A DNA stretch of 27,500 bases from Stephanodiscus triporus (lineage: Eukaryota > Bacillariophyta > Thalassiosirophyceae > Thalassiosirales > Thalassiosiraceae), in assembly GCA_036939755.1 (NCBI GenBank), contig JALLAZ010000072.1, positions 15,001-42,500 of the forward strand. Direction: 5' to 3'. A program made the translations under genes and the position numbers. Under the pieces are notes generated by a model, which had not been told where the DNA came from, ran no database searches, and saw only the letters and a list, made by a program, of their open reading frames with translations. Positions 9,492 through 20,900 of the stretch are shown here, piece after piece. Position 1 is the first letter of the stretch; each line of letters begins with the position of its first letter.

Positions 9492-10046
9492 TTAAAAAGA
9501 ATCTAAAGATTTAGCCCTACCAGTTATTCGTAACCAATTCCGTGCTCTTGGGTAATTATCAGGTGCTAATTTAAGAGCTTGATACCAATATTCTGCAGCT
9601 TTATCAAATAACCCTTTTGCTAATTCAATATATTCATATTCTTCAGAAATTTCCATTGCAGAATCATAATCTTGAGAAGCCATTTCTAATGCTAATAGTC
9701 CTTGTCTATGATAAATGGCTGCAATGTTATTTAGAGCTTGAGGTAAATTAGAATTTAAAGATACAGCTTGATGATAATATTCAAGCGCACGTGGATAGTT
9801 TTCATTTTTACCGTAAATTAAACCAATATTATATAGTGTATAACTTCTATCATATTGATCTTCATCTAAATATAAGGATTCATAATAATTTTCTAATGCT
9901 TCGGCATAATCACCTTCTGCTTGAGCTGCCATTCCAGCTTTATAATATGCAAAAGCTTGTTTTTCTTGTTTACTGGCAGGTAAAAGTTTTAGGATAAGAT
10001 CTGAAATAACTGTAAATACACGATCAATAAAATTCCTTACACCCAT
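9492..10046 (-). CDS. ycf3: Photosystem I assembly protein Ycf3
   Basis: Ycf3 is a stromal, membrane-associated tetratricopeptide-repeat protein needed to assemble photosystem I; it binds PsaA/PsaD intermediates. The 184-residue protein has the family N-terminus ([19 protein letters not shown]) and three TPR units at about 31-64, 68-101 and 135-168, including [38 protein letters not shown] and [16 protein letters not shown]. The C-terminal WLRITGRA is the usual Ycf3 end, here with a seven-residue extension. An AAGGAGAA ribosome binding site about 9 nt upstream supports this start. It follows rps18 by 50 nt and is probably co-transcribed with rpl33-rps18. There is no intron, unlike land-plant ycf3. 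Confidence 0.96.
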   Translation of the reverse strand: MGVRNFIDRVFTVISDLILKLLPASKQEKQAFAYYKAGMAAQAEGDYAEALENYYESLYLDEDQYDRSYTLYNIGLIYGKNENYPRALEYYHQAVSLNSNLPQALNNIAAIYHRQGLLALEMASQDYDSAMEISEEYEYIELAKGLFDKAAEYWYQALKLAPDNYPRARNWLRITGRAKSLDSF

Positions 10047-10096
10047 AGGCTAGAAGTTCTCCTTATGTCTTAATAAACTTTAATTTGTAAAAAAGT

Positions 10097-10315
10097 TTAA
10101 AGTTCATTAGAAGCTACATATGGTAATAAAGATAAAATTCGTGCACGTTTAATAGCTTTTGCTATTTGACGTTGTTGTTGAACTGTTACTCCTGTTGCTC
10201 GACGTGGAAGAATTTTTCCTTGTTCGGTAATGAATAATTTTAATAAATCTATATCTTTGTAATCAATTTTTTGAGAAATTCCAATAGGTGCTAATTTTTG
10301 TTTTTGTGCTAGCAT
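10097..10315 (-). CDS. rps18: 30S ribosomal protein S18
   Basis: S18 binds next to S6 on the small-subunit platform. The 72-residue protein shows the family core: [20 protein letters not shown], then [20 protein letters not shown] and [11 protein letters not shown]. The length is normal for red-lineage plastids. It follows rpl33 by 6 nt, so the two are translated from one message. Confidence 0.97.
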   Translation of the reverse strand: MLAQKQKLAPIGISQKIDYKDIDLLKLFITEQGKILPRRATGVTVQQQRQIAKAIKRARILSLLPYVASNEL

Positions 10316-10321
10316 ATACTT

Positions 10322-10516
10322 TTATTTTATTTCTTTATGAATAGTTGGTTTGTTGCAATGTGGACAATACTTTTTAAGTTCCATTCTTTGGGGATTATTT
10401 CGACGATTTTTTTGAGTTAAATAACGTGAAACACCTGTAGAACGCTTATTTGCATTTGTTCTACATTCGGTACATTCTAAAGTAATCAATATTCTAGAAC
10501 CTTTATTTTTTGCCAT
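10322..10516 (-). CDS. rpl33: 50S ribosomal protein L33
   Basis: L33 is a small large-subunit protein near the E site. The 64-residue protein keeps both cysteine pairs of the zinc-ribbon form: CTEC at 15-18 and CPHC at 51-54. The start is supported by an AGGA box 4 nt before the ATG on the minus strand. It is the first gene of the rpl33-rps18-ycf3 cluster, divergent from rps20 across a 231-nt spacer that should hold both promoters; I could not define either with confidence. Confidence 0.97.
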   Translation of the reverse strand: MAKNKGSRILITLECTECRTNANKRSTGVSRYLTQKNRRNNPQRMELKKYCPHCNKPTIHKEIK

Positions 10517-10747
10517 ATTAATTCCTATAATATAATGAATTTTTAATAGTATTTTTACTTTACTATATTGCCTAATTATTCTTATCTTATCAAGGGTTTA
10601 ATGTCTGATTTTAAAAAATATTAAGAATATAAAAATAGTGACTATAAAAACTTCCCATTTTTTCTTAAATATATTATATTTTACGAAACAGAAATATAAT
10701 ATTAAATATAATATAAAAACTGACTTATATATCTCTAAATTCAATTT

Positions 10748-11029
10748 ATGGCTAATAACAAATCAGCAAAAAAGCGCATATTAATAAGTAAGCGGAATAA
10801 TCTTCAAAATCGTTTTTATAAAAGTTCAGTTAAAACATTAACTAAAAGATTTTTAAAAGATCTAGAAATTTATAAAGGTTCAAAAAGTAGTAATGATAAA
10901 GAAAAAATCCAAATTGTACTAAACTCAATTTATAGTTTAATTGATAAAGGTTCAAAAAAAAATGTTTATCATAAAAATACAGCAGCAAGAAAGAAAGCAA
11001 AATTAGCTTCTCTATTAAAAACAGCATAA
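10748..11029 (+). CDS. rps20: 30S ribosomal protein S20
   Basis: S20 binds 16S rRNA near the bottom of the small subunit. The 93-residue, strongly basic protein has the family N-terminus (KSAKKRILISKRNNLQNRFYKSSVKT) and the C-terminal signature KGSKKNVYHKNTAARKKAKLA. It is followed 33 nt later by a good terminator-like hairpin, so it is probably separate from the downstream rpoB operon. Confidence 0.96.
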   Translation: MANNKSAKKRILISKRNNLQNRFYKSSVKTLTKRFLKDLEIYKGSKSSNDKEKIQIVLNSIYSLIDKGSKKNVYHKNTAARKKAKLASLLKTA

Positions 11030-11062
11030 TTTAAAATAATTAAAAAAATATTATTTAAACTT

Positions 11063-11094
11063 TAAAATAACCTAAGTTTCACTAGGTTATTTTA
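11063..11094. terminator. rps20: Hairpin downstream of rps20
   Basis: Arms 11063-11074 and 11083-11094 pair perfectly over 12 bp (TAAAATAACCTA) with an 8-nt loop. A T-rich tail lies within and after the right arm. The position 33 nt after the rps20 stop fits intrinsic termination. Confidence 0.65.
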
Positions 11095-11222
11095 TTTAAA
11101 CTCTTTTTATTAATTTGTAAAATTAATAAAATCAACCTTTCCATATTAATAAGCTCACTGGTAAAGTCAGTTAAGATTTGTTCTAACAACCATAGACATA
11201 GACTATAAAAAAACTTAAGCAT
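11082..11222 (-). CDS. Unrecognised 46-residue ORF between rps20 and rpoB
   Basis: This minus-strand frame runs from ATG at 11222 to TAG at 11082-11084. It begins MLKFFYSLCLWLLEQIL, which is hydrophobic, and continues amphipathic to a basic end (KKSLNKIT). I do not recognise it. No ribosome binding site is evident and its end lies in the rps20 terminator hairpin. It is antisense to the flanking genes. A chance frame is the more likely explanation; a short membrane peptide is possible. Confidence 0.18.
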   Translation of the reverse strand: MLKFFYSLCLWLLEQILTDFTSELINMERLILLILQINKKSLNKIT

Positions 11223-11502
11223 AAAAATCCTTAATTCTTATCAGTAAAAACCAAGTCCCACCAATATCAAGTTTATAATTCAATTTAATTTAGTAAAATA
11301 GCTTATTATTTTTTACTAAAAAATAATTTCATTTTAATGAATATAATGTTTTAGAAATAACTAGTAATTCTCTTTTCAAGTGGAACAATAAGAAACTAAC
11401 AAAATTAAAATGTTAATTTATTTTGCATAATTATTAGGCATACTAAAATTTACTAATTATTAAATTTAAAATAAATTACTAATAAAACTTTTAAACTAAT
11501 AT
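11095..11502. other. Gene-free spacer before rpoB
   Basis: Apart from the possible 46-residue minus-strand frame and a 10-bp perfect stem TTTAGTAAAA/TTTTACTAAA (11289-11298 and 11311-11320), this stretch shows nothing recognisable. It should hold the promoter of the rpoB-rpoC1-rpoC2 operon, but no pair of boxes stands out. Confidence 0.55.
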
Positions 11503-14500
11503 ATGATGAATTACACAACTGCTCTACCTGATTTTATTGAAATGCAACGAGTAAGTTTCTGTTGGTTTATTGCTCAAGGACTAAATGAAGAACTAAATAC
11601 TTTTTCAAGAATTTATGATTTTAGTCAAAATACCGAATATGTTTTATTTGGACAAGAATATACTTTAGTCAAACCTATTTATAATATAGTTCGAGCTAAA
11701 AAATATACAGCAAATTATTCTGCTCAACTCGTTATTCCTTTAGAAGTTCGAAATAAAAAAACAAATATTATTAAATATCATAGTAAATTCCCTATAATTA
11801 ACTTGCCATTGATGACAAGCTCTGCAACGTTTGTTATTAATGGGTGTGAACGTGTTATTGTTAGTCAAATTATCCGAAGTCCAGGTGTCTATTTTGAAAA
11901 AAATAAACACCAAAAAAAAAATAAAAAGATTAAAAGAATAGTATCTAGCGAAATTGGAAAATTAAAAAGTTTTACTCCACCAGGTGAAATTTTACCTACT
12001 GAGAGCAGATTATATGTGTTAAAACCGACTATTAAAAAAAAGTTAATTATTGATAAAAAAAAGAAAATAAGGTTTATTAAAACAGAAGAAGATTGGAATT
12101 GGCAAGGAAAAACCATTAATATTTACTCTTTTAAACAACTAAAAAATTATGAAATTAATTTTAGTTCTTCATTTATCGAGTATCTTAAAGTCTATAAAAG
12201 TTTATTTAAAATCCAAAATTTATCTACAAAAATAAAACGAATTAAAATTTTTTTAAAATGGTTAGCTTGTAATGGAAACTTTACATTACAAGGTAATAAG
12301 AATAGAATTTTCTTAATAATTAATAGTTTTAATTTATTAATCAAAACTATTGTAAAATACAAGATTTTAAAAAGACGGAATGGTACTAGTAACAATCAAA
12401 ATGTATTAAAACAATTTAACCTAATTAAAAATTTATATAATAAAATATTTCAAAAGTCAGAAACGTTAATAACTTTAAATATTAATTTAGACCTACTGAC
12501 TTTTTTACTTCGAGATTTAGATAATTTTACTCAGATTAATAATTTTAATTTCTTAAAATTAAATATAACACCAAAAATTCAAGTAATTATTAATAATAAT
12601 AAAATACAATCTAATTTTTATTTTACTAATAGTTTTAAAGAACTTATTAAATTTAAATATAACTTTACTAAAAAAGAAAAAGATAAACGAAGAAGCCAGT
12701 TACAAACAAAAATTTTCAAAAATAAAACAAAATATTTAAAAACAAAATCTAAAATTATTCAATATAAAGATGATCATTTAATAAAAGATATTTATAAAGA
12801 AAAATATGAAGAAAAAGAATTATATACTGCAACGTTAATCCCTGAATACGGATCATGGATCAGATTTGGTTTCCAAAAAAATACAAAAATTAATCTATCG
12901 AAATATCCAATAAAAAATCAAGAAGAGGAAATTATTATTCAACTTGATAAAGTAACACAAAAACCAATTATTCATTTATTAAAAGAAATGGGGGTTACTG
13001 ATTTAGAAATCTGCCAAAACTTACAAAATTCTGAGTTTTTCTATTTTAATAAGCCACTATTAAGTCACTCAATTTATCAACCAAATAAACTATTACGTTT
13101 TAATTTAAATAAAAATTATTATAAAAATATCTCAGAGTTTTCGAGAATTTTTGATCCTTCTTATTATCGTTTAGGAAAAATTGGTCGTTCAAAATTAAAT
13201 AATAGATTAAATATAAAACTGTCAAAACGAATTACTACAATTACGTATGAAGATATTTTTGCAATAATTGATAAACTAATAACACTATCTACGTCTAAAC
13301 AAATTAGTGATGACATTGATCATTTAAAGAACCGACGGGTTCGTTCAGTAGGAGAATTATTACAAAATCTATTCCGAATTGGATTCCAAAGATTATTGAG
13401 AAAACTACGAAGTCAAACGAATAAAACTTATTCTAGTCAATTATCAAGTTTTAATATCGTGGGAGCAACTATTAGAGAATTTTTTGGTGCTAGTCAATTA
13501 TCTCAATATATGGATCAAACAAACCCATTGTCAGCATTAACACATAGACGACGGATTAGTGGGTTAGGACCTGGCGGATTTGATAGAGATCGTATTAGTT
13601 TTGCTGTGCGAGATATTCACCCAAGTCATTACGGGCGGATTTGTCCAATTGAAACACCTGAAGGACAAAATGTCGGATTAATTGCTTCTTTAACAACATG
13701 TGCCCGAGTTAACGAATCAGGATTTTTAGAAACTCCTTTTTGGAGAGTTATTAATGGAAAAGTTATTAAAACTGGACATCCTATTTATTTAACCGCTGAT
13801 ATTGAAGACTTTTATAAAATTGCTCCGGCTGATATTTCGACAAATGAAAATAATTATTTAACAAAAAACTTAATTCCTGTCCGTTATAAGCAAGATTTCT
13901 TAACTGTTACTCCATCTGAAGTTGATTTCATTGGTGTTTCTCCAATTCAAGTGGTTTCTGTAGCTGCATCTTTAATCCCATTTTTTGAACATGATGACGC
14001 TAACCGTGCCCTAATGGGTTCAAATATGCAACGACAATCAGTTCCTTTATTACTCCCTCAAAAACCTATTGTTGGAACAGGGCTAGAAAATCAAATTGCA
14101 CTAGATTCAGGTATGGTAATAAACGCTCAACGAGATGGAATTGTTGAATCAGTAACTGCAAACAAAATCATAATACGTGAAAATTCAGGCCGCCACTATA
14201 AATATGATTTACAAAAATATCAACGCTCAAATCAAGAAACTTGTATTAATCATAGACCAATAGTATGGGAAGGTGAAAAAATTAAATCGGGTCAAATGTT
14301 AACGGATGGACCAGGAATAATAAGTAGTGAACTTTCTTTAGGACAAAATGTCTTAGTAGCTTATATGCCATGGCAAGGTTATAATTTTGAAGATGCAATT
14401 TTGATTAATGAACGATTAGTTTACGAAGATATCTTTACGTCAATTCATATCGAAAGATATGAAATTGAAATTGACCGAACAGCAGAAATGTCTGAACAAA

Positions 14501-15666
14501 CAACAAACAATATTCCAAATTTGAGTATTTCTGATGTTCAAAACTTGAATGAAGATGGAATCGTTACAATTGGAACATTTGTCAAACCAGGTGATATTTT
14601 AGTAGGAAAAATTATCCCTAAAGATGATTCGGAACAATTACCCGAATCAAAATTACTTAGAGCAATTTTTGGAGCAAAAGCAAAAGGAGTTCGTGACACA
14701 TCATTTCGAATGCCTGAAGGAGAATATGGAAGAGTTATTGAAACTTTAACCTTTAATAGACGTACAAAATTAGCATATAAATTTGAAAAAATTCAAATTT
14801 TTATTGCACAAATAAGAAAAATTCAAGTAGGAGATAAAATTGCAGGCCGCCATGGAAATAAAGGAATAATTTCTCGTATTTTACCTCGTCAAGATATGCC
14901 TTTCCTTCCAGATGGCACTCCTATTGATATCATTTTAAATCCTTTAGGAGTTCCATCTCGAATGAATGTGGGACAACTATATGAATGTTTATTAGGATTA
15001 GCAGGTCACAAATTAAACCGTCGTTTTAAAATTTTACCATTTGATGAAATGTATGGATCAGAAGTTTCACGGATTTTAATTAATAAAAAATTACGGCAAG
15101 CTTCCATTGAAAATAATGAAGCATGGCTTTTTAATCCTTATTCACCAGGAAAGATGGTTCTTCTTGATGGTAGAACAGGTAAAGAATTTGATAATCCAAT
15201 TACTGTTGGTAATGCGTACATGTTGAAATTAATACATTTAGTTGATGATAAAATGCATTCAAGAGCAACAGGTCCTTATTCACTAGTTACCCAACAACCT
15301 TTAGGAGGAAAAGCTCAACATGGAGGTCAAAGATTTGGTGAAATGGAAGTCTGGGCACTTGAAGGGTTTGGTGCATCTTTTACATTAAAAGAACTTTTAA
15401 CAATTAAATCGGATGATATGCAAGGAAGAAATGAAACTTTGAATTCTATAATTAAAGGTCAACCAATACCAACTTCGGGTGTACCCGAATCGTTTAAAGT
15501 TTTAGTCCAAGAATTACGTTCAATTGGATTAGATTTAAGTACCTATAGGATTGATGAGTTTAGTTCAGACGAATCTTATGAAATTGAATTAAATTTAATT
15601 GAAAAATATAATCCATTACTAAAAACATTTTCTCATACATCGAATATAAATAATATTTCATTTTAA
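11503..15666 (+). CDS. rpoB: Plastid-encoded RNA polymerase beta subunit
   Basis: RpoB is the beta subunit of the bacterial-type plastid RNA polymerase (PEP) and forms half of the active-site cleft. The frame is 1387 residues, larger than land-plant RpoB. Conserved regions begin with [17 protein letters not shown] (about 7-23). The fork/rifampicin region [20 protein letters not shown] through GPGGFDRDR lies at about 660-705, and the C-terminal catalytic region [19 protein letters not shown] follows at about 1110-1130. The end [20 protein letters not shown] is also conserved. Residues about 135-440 are a Lys-, Asn- and Ile-rich stretch with poor apparent conservation, as in red-lineage plastid RpoB. 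Two consecutive ATG codons open the frame; either could be used. rpoC1 starts 9 nt after the stop. Confidence 0.98.
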   Translation: MMNYTTALPDFIEMQRVSFCWFIAQGLNEELNTFSRIYDFSQNTEYVLFGQEYTLVKPIYNIVRAKKYTANYSAQLVIPLEVRNKKTNIIKYHSKFPIINLPLMTSSATFVINGCERVIVSQIIRSPGVYFEKNKHQKKNKKIKRIVSSEIGKLKSFTPPGEILPTESRLYVLKPTIKKKLIIDKKKKIRFIKTEEDWNWQGKTINIYSFKQLKNYEINFSSSFIEYLKVYKSLFKIQNLSTKIKRIKIFLKWLACNGNFTLQGNKNRIFLIINSFNLLIKTIVKYKILKRRNGTSNNQNVLKQFNLIKNLYNKIFQKSETLITLNINLDLLTFLLRDLDNFTQINNFNFLKLNITPKIQVIINNNKIQSNFYFTNSFKELIKFKYNFTKKEKDKRRSQLQTKIFKNKTKYLKTKSKIIQYKDDHLIKDIYKEKYEEKELYTATLIPEYGSWIRFGFQKNTKINLSKYPIKNQEEEIIIQLDKVTQKPIIHLLKEMGVTDLEICQNLQNSEFFYFNKPLLSHSIYQPNKLLRFNLNKNYYKNISEFSRIFDPSYYRLGKIGRSKLNNRLNIKLSKRITTITYEDIFAIIDKLITLSTSKQISDDIDHLKNRRVRSVGELLQNLFRIGFQRLLRKLRSQTNKTYSSQLSSFNIVGATIREFFGASQLSQYMDQTNPLSALTHRRRISGLGPGGFDRDRISFAVRDIHPSHYGRICPIETPEGQNVGLIASLTTCARVNESGFLETPFWRVINGKVIKTGHPIYLTADIEDFYKIAPADISTNENNYLTKNLIPVRYKQDFLTVTPSEVDFIGVSPIQVVSVAASLIPFFEHDDANRALMGSNMQRQSVPLLLPQKPIVGTGLENQIALDSGMVINAQRDGIVESVTANKIIIRENSGRHYKYDLQKYQRSNQETCINHRPIVWEGEKIKSGQMLTDGPGIISSELSLGQNVLVAYMPWQGYNFEDAILINERLVYEDIFTSIHIERYEIEIDRTAEMSEQTTNNIPNLSISDVQNLNEDGIVTIGTFVKPGDILVGKIIPKDDSEQLPESKLLRAIFGAKAKGVRDTSFRMPEGEYGRVIETLTFNRRTKLAYKFEKIQIFIAQIRKIQVGDKIAGRHGNKGIISRILPRQDMPFLPDGTPIDIILNPLGVPSRMNVGQLYECLLGLAGHKLNRRFKILPFDEMYGSEVSRILINKKLRQASIENNEAWLFNPYSPGKMVLLDGRTGKEFDNPITVGNAYMLKLIHLVDDKMHSRATGPYSLVTQQPLGGKAQHGGQRFGEMEVWALEGFGASFTLKELLTIKSDDMQGRNETLNSIIKGQPIPTSGVPESFKVLVQELRSIGLDLSTYRIDEFSSDESYEIELNLIEKYNPLLKTFSHTSNINNISF

Positions 15667-15675
15667 AAATTTAAT

Positions 15676-17871
15676 ATGATACGCTCTGAAAAAGAATTTG
15701 ATTATATAAAAATAAAATTAGCTTCTCCTATGAGGATATTACAATGGTCCCAGAGAAAATTACCTAATGGGCAATTTGTAGGAGAAGTTCAAAAGTCGGA
15801 AACTATTAATTATCGAACATTTAAACCGGAAATGGATGGTTTATTTTGTGAAAGAATTTTTGGTCCAAGTAAAAGTTTAGAATGTGCCTGTGGTAAATAT
15901 AAACGAGTTCGATATGAAGGTTTAATCTGTGAGCGTTGCGGAGTAGAATTAACTGAATCAAGAGTTCGACGACATAGAATGGGGCATATTAATTTAATTT
16001 ATCCCGTTACACATGTTTGGTACACAAACAGTCGACCAAATTATATAGCCTTACTACTTGAAGTTGAGCAATGTGAAAAAAGATTAGATACTGGGTGGAC
16101 AGAATTTGCTAATCCAAGAGATAATAAAGAAAACGATAATAAAGATATCCCTGAATACCCTTCTTCAGACATTGAATACCGTAATTATCTTAGAAGCCCC
16201 AAAGCACTTTTAAATTGCAAAGAATTTCTCAAAAAAAAATCAAAAGCAAAAAAATCTAATATTGTAAATTTTTATGATGAAAGAATAAAACGAATAAAAT
16301 TAGCATCTCTTGCTTATTTTATTGCTGAAGATGAGATTGCGTTTTATGGGCTTCATTGGGATTTACAACAATATCGACGTTGTCGGGAATTAGGATTTAC
16401 AGGTTACCCATTAAAACCCTACTCAAAATCTTACAATAGACGTCGTAACACCCCAAAATATTTATTAAGATCAACCCCAAATTATCTGATTGGCGCTGTT
16501 TTAATTAAACGCGAATTAGAAAAATTAAATCTTGAGCAAGAGATAATTAAAACACGTAATTTTATTACTCTTTGTAGTAAAGTACTGCATAAAGAACAAC
16601 CATTTTATAATTTTTCCCATTGGACTAAAAAATGGGAATATCAACGGATTTATAAATTACGAGATCAATCAATTAAACGAATTCGTATTTTGGAAAATTT
16701 ATTAACTACAGGTGCAAACCCAGCATGGATGATTATAACTATATTACCTGTTATTCCCCCTGCATTAAGACCAATGATTCAACTAGAGGGAGGACGTTTC
16801 GCAACATCTGATTTAAATGAATTATATAGAAGAATAATTACACGTAACAATCGTCTACTTCGACTATTAGAAATTGATGCACCTCAATTAATTATTCGAA
16901 ATGAGAAACGAATGTTACAAGAGGCAGTCGATACATTAATTGATAATGGTAAACGAGGCAAAATTGCCTTAAGTGCAAGTAATCGTCCATTAAAATCATT
17001 ATCAGATATTATAAAAGGAAAACATGGCCGTTTCCGCCAAAATCTACTTGGAAAACGAGTAGATTATTCTGGACGCTCCGTGATTGTTGTAGGACCAAGT
17101 TTGAAATTAAATCAATGTGGTTTACCTTATGAAATGGCCATTGAATTGTTTCAACCATTTATAATTCGCGAATTAATTAATCAGGGGTTAGCAAGCAATA
17201 TGAAAGTTGCAAAAAACTTACTCCAACAAAATGAGCCAATTATAGATCCTGTACTTGAAAAGGTATTATCAAATCACCCTATTTTTTTAAACAGAGCACC
17301 AACATTACATAGATTAGGAATACAAGCTTTTGAGCCTATTATCGTTCAGGGGCGTGCGATTAAACTTCATCCTTTAGTTTGTTCCGCATTTAATGCTGAT
17401 TTTGATGGTGATCAAATGGCTGTGCATGTTCCTCTTTCATTAGAAGCTCAAGCAGAATGTTATATGCTAATGTTAGCACCCTACAATTTTTTATCACCGG
17501 CAAATGGCGAGCCAATTATTATGCCAAGTCAAGATATGGTATTAGGTTGTTATTATTTAACTGTAAATAATATTACAGGCTTATTAGGTTCAGATCATTA
17601 TTTTGCTGATTTAAACGACGTCATATTAGCCTATAATCAAGATCAAATCGAAATTCATACAGCAATCTGGGTTCGATATCAGCATAAAATTTCTAAAGCT
17701 TCAAATTTCCTAAAAAAAATTACTTTAAAAGATGGAAGCTATATTGAGTATTATGAAAATATTCAAATTCGTAAAGATAAAAATAATAAAACTATTGTTC
17801 AATACTTACAAACTACAACTGGACGTGTCCTTTTAAATTATACAATTCAAACAACGTTAAGCCTTAATTAA
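15676..17871 (+). CDS. rpoC1: Plastid-encoded RNA polymerase beta' subunit (N-terminal part)
   Basis: RpoC1 corresponds to the N-terminal part of bacterial beta' and holds the catalytic metal site. In its 731 residues the zinc-ribbon cysteines are C70, C72, C85 and C88 (ECACGKYKR...CERCG). The active-site Mg2+ loop NADFDGD is at 573-579, with Asp575, Asp577 and Asp579 as ligands. The conserved block [20 protein letters not shown] lies upstream. The split from rpoC2 is the normal cyanobacterial and plastid arrangement, not a frameshift: RpoC2 begins with its own conserved start 37 nt downstream. It is cotranscribed with rpoB. Confidence 0.98.
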   Translation: MIRSEKEFDYIKIKLASPMRILQWSQRKLPNGQFVGEVQKSETINYRTFKPEMDGLFCERIFGPSKSLECACGKYKRVRYEGLICERCGVELTESRVRRHRMGHINLIYPVTHVWYTNSRPNYIALLLEVEQCEKRLDTGWTEFANPRDNKENDNKDIPEYPSSDIEYRNYLRSPKALLNCKEFLKKKSKAKKSNIVNFYDERIKRIKLASLAYFIAEDEIAFYGLHWDLQQYRRCRELGFTGYPLKPYSKSYNRRRNTPKYLLRSTPNYLIGAVLIKRELEKLNLEQEIIKTRNFITLCSKVLHKEQPFYNFSHWTKKWEYQRIYKLRDQSIKRIRILENLLTTGANPAWMIITILPVIPPALRPMIQLEGGRFATSDLNELYRRIITRNNRLLRLLEIDAPQLIIRNEKRMLQEAVDTLIDNGKRGKIALSASNRPLKSLSDIIKGKHGRFRQNLLGKRVDYSGRSVIVVGPSLKLNQCGLPYEMAIELFQPFIIRELINQGLASNMKVAKNLLQQNEPIIDPVLEKVLSNHPIFLNRAPTLHRLGIQAFEPIIVQGRAIKLHPLVCSAFNADFDGDQMAVHVPLSLEAQAECYMLMLAPYNFLSPANGEPIIMPSQDMVLGCYYLTVNNITGLLGSDHYFADLNDVILAYNQDQIEIHTAIWVRYQHKISKASNFLKKITLKDGSYIEYYENIQIRKDKNNKTIVQYLQTTTGRVLLNYTIQTTLSLN

Positions 17872-17908
17872 AATATTTGAATTCAATAAAAAATTAAGTA
17901 AAAGAATT

Positions 17909-20900
17909 ATGAGAGATTATATTTATCAAAATACACTTATTAATAAAAAACAATTAAAAGAATTATTAGCATGGAGTTTTACAAAATATGATTCTATGCA
18001 AGCTTCTTTATTAGCAGATGAGCTAAAATATCTTGGATTTAAGTATGCAACACAAGCTGGTATCTCTATTAGTATTGAAGATTTAAAAGTTCCAGCTACA
18101 AAAAATGAAATGTTGGAAAAAGCAAATAAGGATATTTTAAATGCACAAAAAATTTGTTTAAAAGGAAAAATAACAGATGTAGAACGTTTTCAAAAAATTA
18201 TTGACACTTGGAGTATAGCAAGCGAATCATTAAAAGATAATGTAGTTGCATATTTTAAAACGTATGATCCTTTAAATTCAGTTTATATAATGGCATTCTC
18301 GGGCGCTAGAGGAAATTTATCACAAGTACGGCAACTTGTTGGAATGCGGGGTCTTATGGCTGATCCTAGTGGTGAGATTATGCGAGTACCGATTAAAAAG
18401 AATTTTCGTGAAGGATTAACAATTACAGATTATTTAATGTCTGGGTATGGTGCTCGTAAAGGTATTGTTGATACAGCATTAAAAACAGCAAATTCAGGCT
18501 ATTTAACCCGCCGTTTAATTGATATTGCACAAGATATTATTATTCGAGAAAAAGACTGTTTAACATCTGCTTCATTTATAGTTGATACCACAAATATATT
18601 GGATAATGAGCAAATTATTGGTCGAATCTTATCAAAACCAGTTTATGATCCAAAAACTCAAAAATTAGTCGCTGCGGCTAATACACATATTACATTAAGA
18701 TTATTAAATATATTTGCAGAAAAAAAAATTTTAAAATTTCATATCCGTTCACCATTAACTTGTAATTTATATCATTCTATTTGTCAAATGTGTTATGGGT
18801 GGGATTTATCGAATCAAAATTTAGTTGATTTAGGAGAAGCAGTTGGTATTCTTGCGGGGCAATCGATTGGTGAGCCTGGAACACAATTAACAATGCGAAC
18901 TTTTCATACAGGAGGAATTTTTACTTCAGAAGCTCGGCAGCAAATTATTGCCCCAACAAATGGAATTATCAAATTTTCTAAAATTTTAAAAACGATTATA
19001 TTACGTACCAATCGAGGAGATGATGTTTTGGTTACTAAAAATTCAGGATCATTAATATTAATTCCTGAACAACAGAGTGGTAAAATAATTCAAATGGAAT
19101 TATTAAGAAATACGATGTTATTCCTAAAAAGTAATCAATATGTCAAGAAATCAGCAATCATAGGTGAATTAATAAGTACAGAAAAACAAACCTTAACAGA
19201 AAGAAAACCAATCTTAAGTGACACAGCTGGTGAAATTTTTATTCCTAAATTAAAAACTAGAACAAATTTAATTACACAAAATCGACTATTGTGGATTTTA
19301 TCAGGCCAGGTTTATCAAGCTCCTAGTAATTCTTTTTTAAATTTTTATACAGACCATAAAATTAATAAAAACAGTTATGTTTTTCGAACAAAATTAATAA
19401 ATCAATATTGTGGATATATTAAAGTTTTTGATAATAAAAAAAATGTATTAGACCAAAAAATTCAAATCACAAATGATACCTATTTCTTAAATAATAGTTA
19501 TGCCCAAAAAATTCTTAAACCGAGAAATAATAAAAATTATTTAATTAATTCTAATAATTCGAAATATTTAATTAGCTTAAAAGATTCAAATTTTAAAAAT
19601 TGGAAACGATCTAATAATTATAAACCTTTCGCCGTTTCATTTAATAATAACTTTAAAACTTTAACAGGCGGAATAATGTATTATGATCAACGAATTAAAC
19701 AAAAACAATATACGATGGATAGTTTAATTCCTTATAATATAGCTTATGAAATAAATAAAAAAGATTATGAAAAAATAATTAAAAATCATAATGAAACTTG
19801 TTTAAAAAGTTTGGAAAATAAGATTGATAAAAATGGATTTATTTTTTATCAAAAATTGTTAAACTATCAAGAAATGGAAAATGTTTTTTTAAAGTTAAAA
19901 TTAAAAAAAAAACTTGTTCATAATTCTTTAATTTGGCTTTGTGAAGAAACTTATAAATTAAACTGTGATAAAAACATTTTATTAGTAGAAAATGGTAACT
20001 TTATCTCAAAAAACTTTGAAATTATACCAAATATTATTTCTAAAACTGCCGGAATTATAAGTGTTTCTCAAAAAAATAATATTATTGAAGAAATTGCAAT
20101 TAAAGCAGGGTTTGTCTATCAAGGTAAACAGTTTGAGCAATTAGATAAAAAAGTATACTATCCAGGTGAAATTATTTTTGAAAATATTGAAATAACACAA
20201 CCTTCACTGTGTGAACATATTCTGACAAAAACTAGTAATCAACTACTAATTCGACCTTTCAGTATCTACGAAATCCCTAAAGAAAAAAATTTAAAAAGAA
20301 TTTTTAATACTGCTAACGATTCAGAGTTAATTTTTAGGGTAACTAATAAAACTAATTATCTATATAAAACAAACCAGAAAATTAAAACAGCTAACAGCAT
20401 AAATTTAATATCTCAAAGTATAAATTTGAATTTAAAAAATTCATTACAAAATAATCTTACAATTGATCTAAGTAACTCTTTCAAAACGAAACGTTTAAAC
20501 CTAAAAATTTTAGAAAGATTAGTCTTAAATCAGTATATCCCTGCTCATTTAAAATATACCAATTTACAATCTTCGTTACTTATTGAACCAACTCAGTTTA
20601 TTGATTCTTATACCACTATAGGCTATCTTGAATCACTTACTATGAATTCTCTCGAAGTAGTAAAATTTAAATCAAAACGTTCAACTAAAAAACAGATTTT
20701 TTTAATTTCGAATGATGATTGTATAACAGTTAGAAAAGAACAAGGAAACAATAAAACAGTTAATGAATTAATAATTGATAATGTTAATGTAAATCAAACC
20801 GGAAAAATTTTAATTGATAATGGTAAATTCTTAACTATACAAAAAGGGCATCCTTATTTTTTCCCAAATTGTAAAACTGATGATTCTAAGCAAAAAGTTA

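Noticed and set aside
11889..12830. Lys/Asn-rich low-complexity stretch in rpoB as a possible inserted element or intein
   Set aside because: It is continuous with the frame, has no splicing or endonuclease motifs, and such poorly conserved stretches are usual in red-lineage plastid RpoB.
15664..15678. Possible frameshift or split gene at the rpoB/rpoC1 and rpoC1/rpoC2 junctions
   Set aside because: Separate rpoC1 and rpoC2 genes with short gaps are normal in cyanobacteria and plastids, and each frame begins and ends with conserved sequence.
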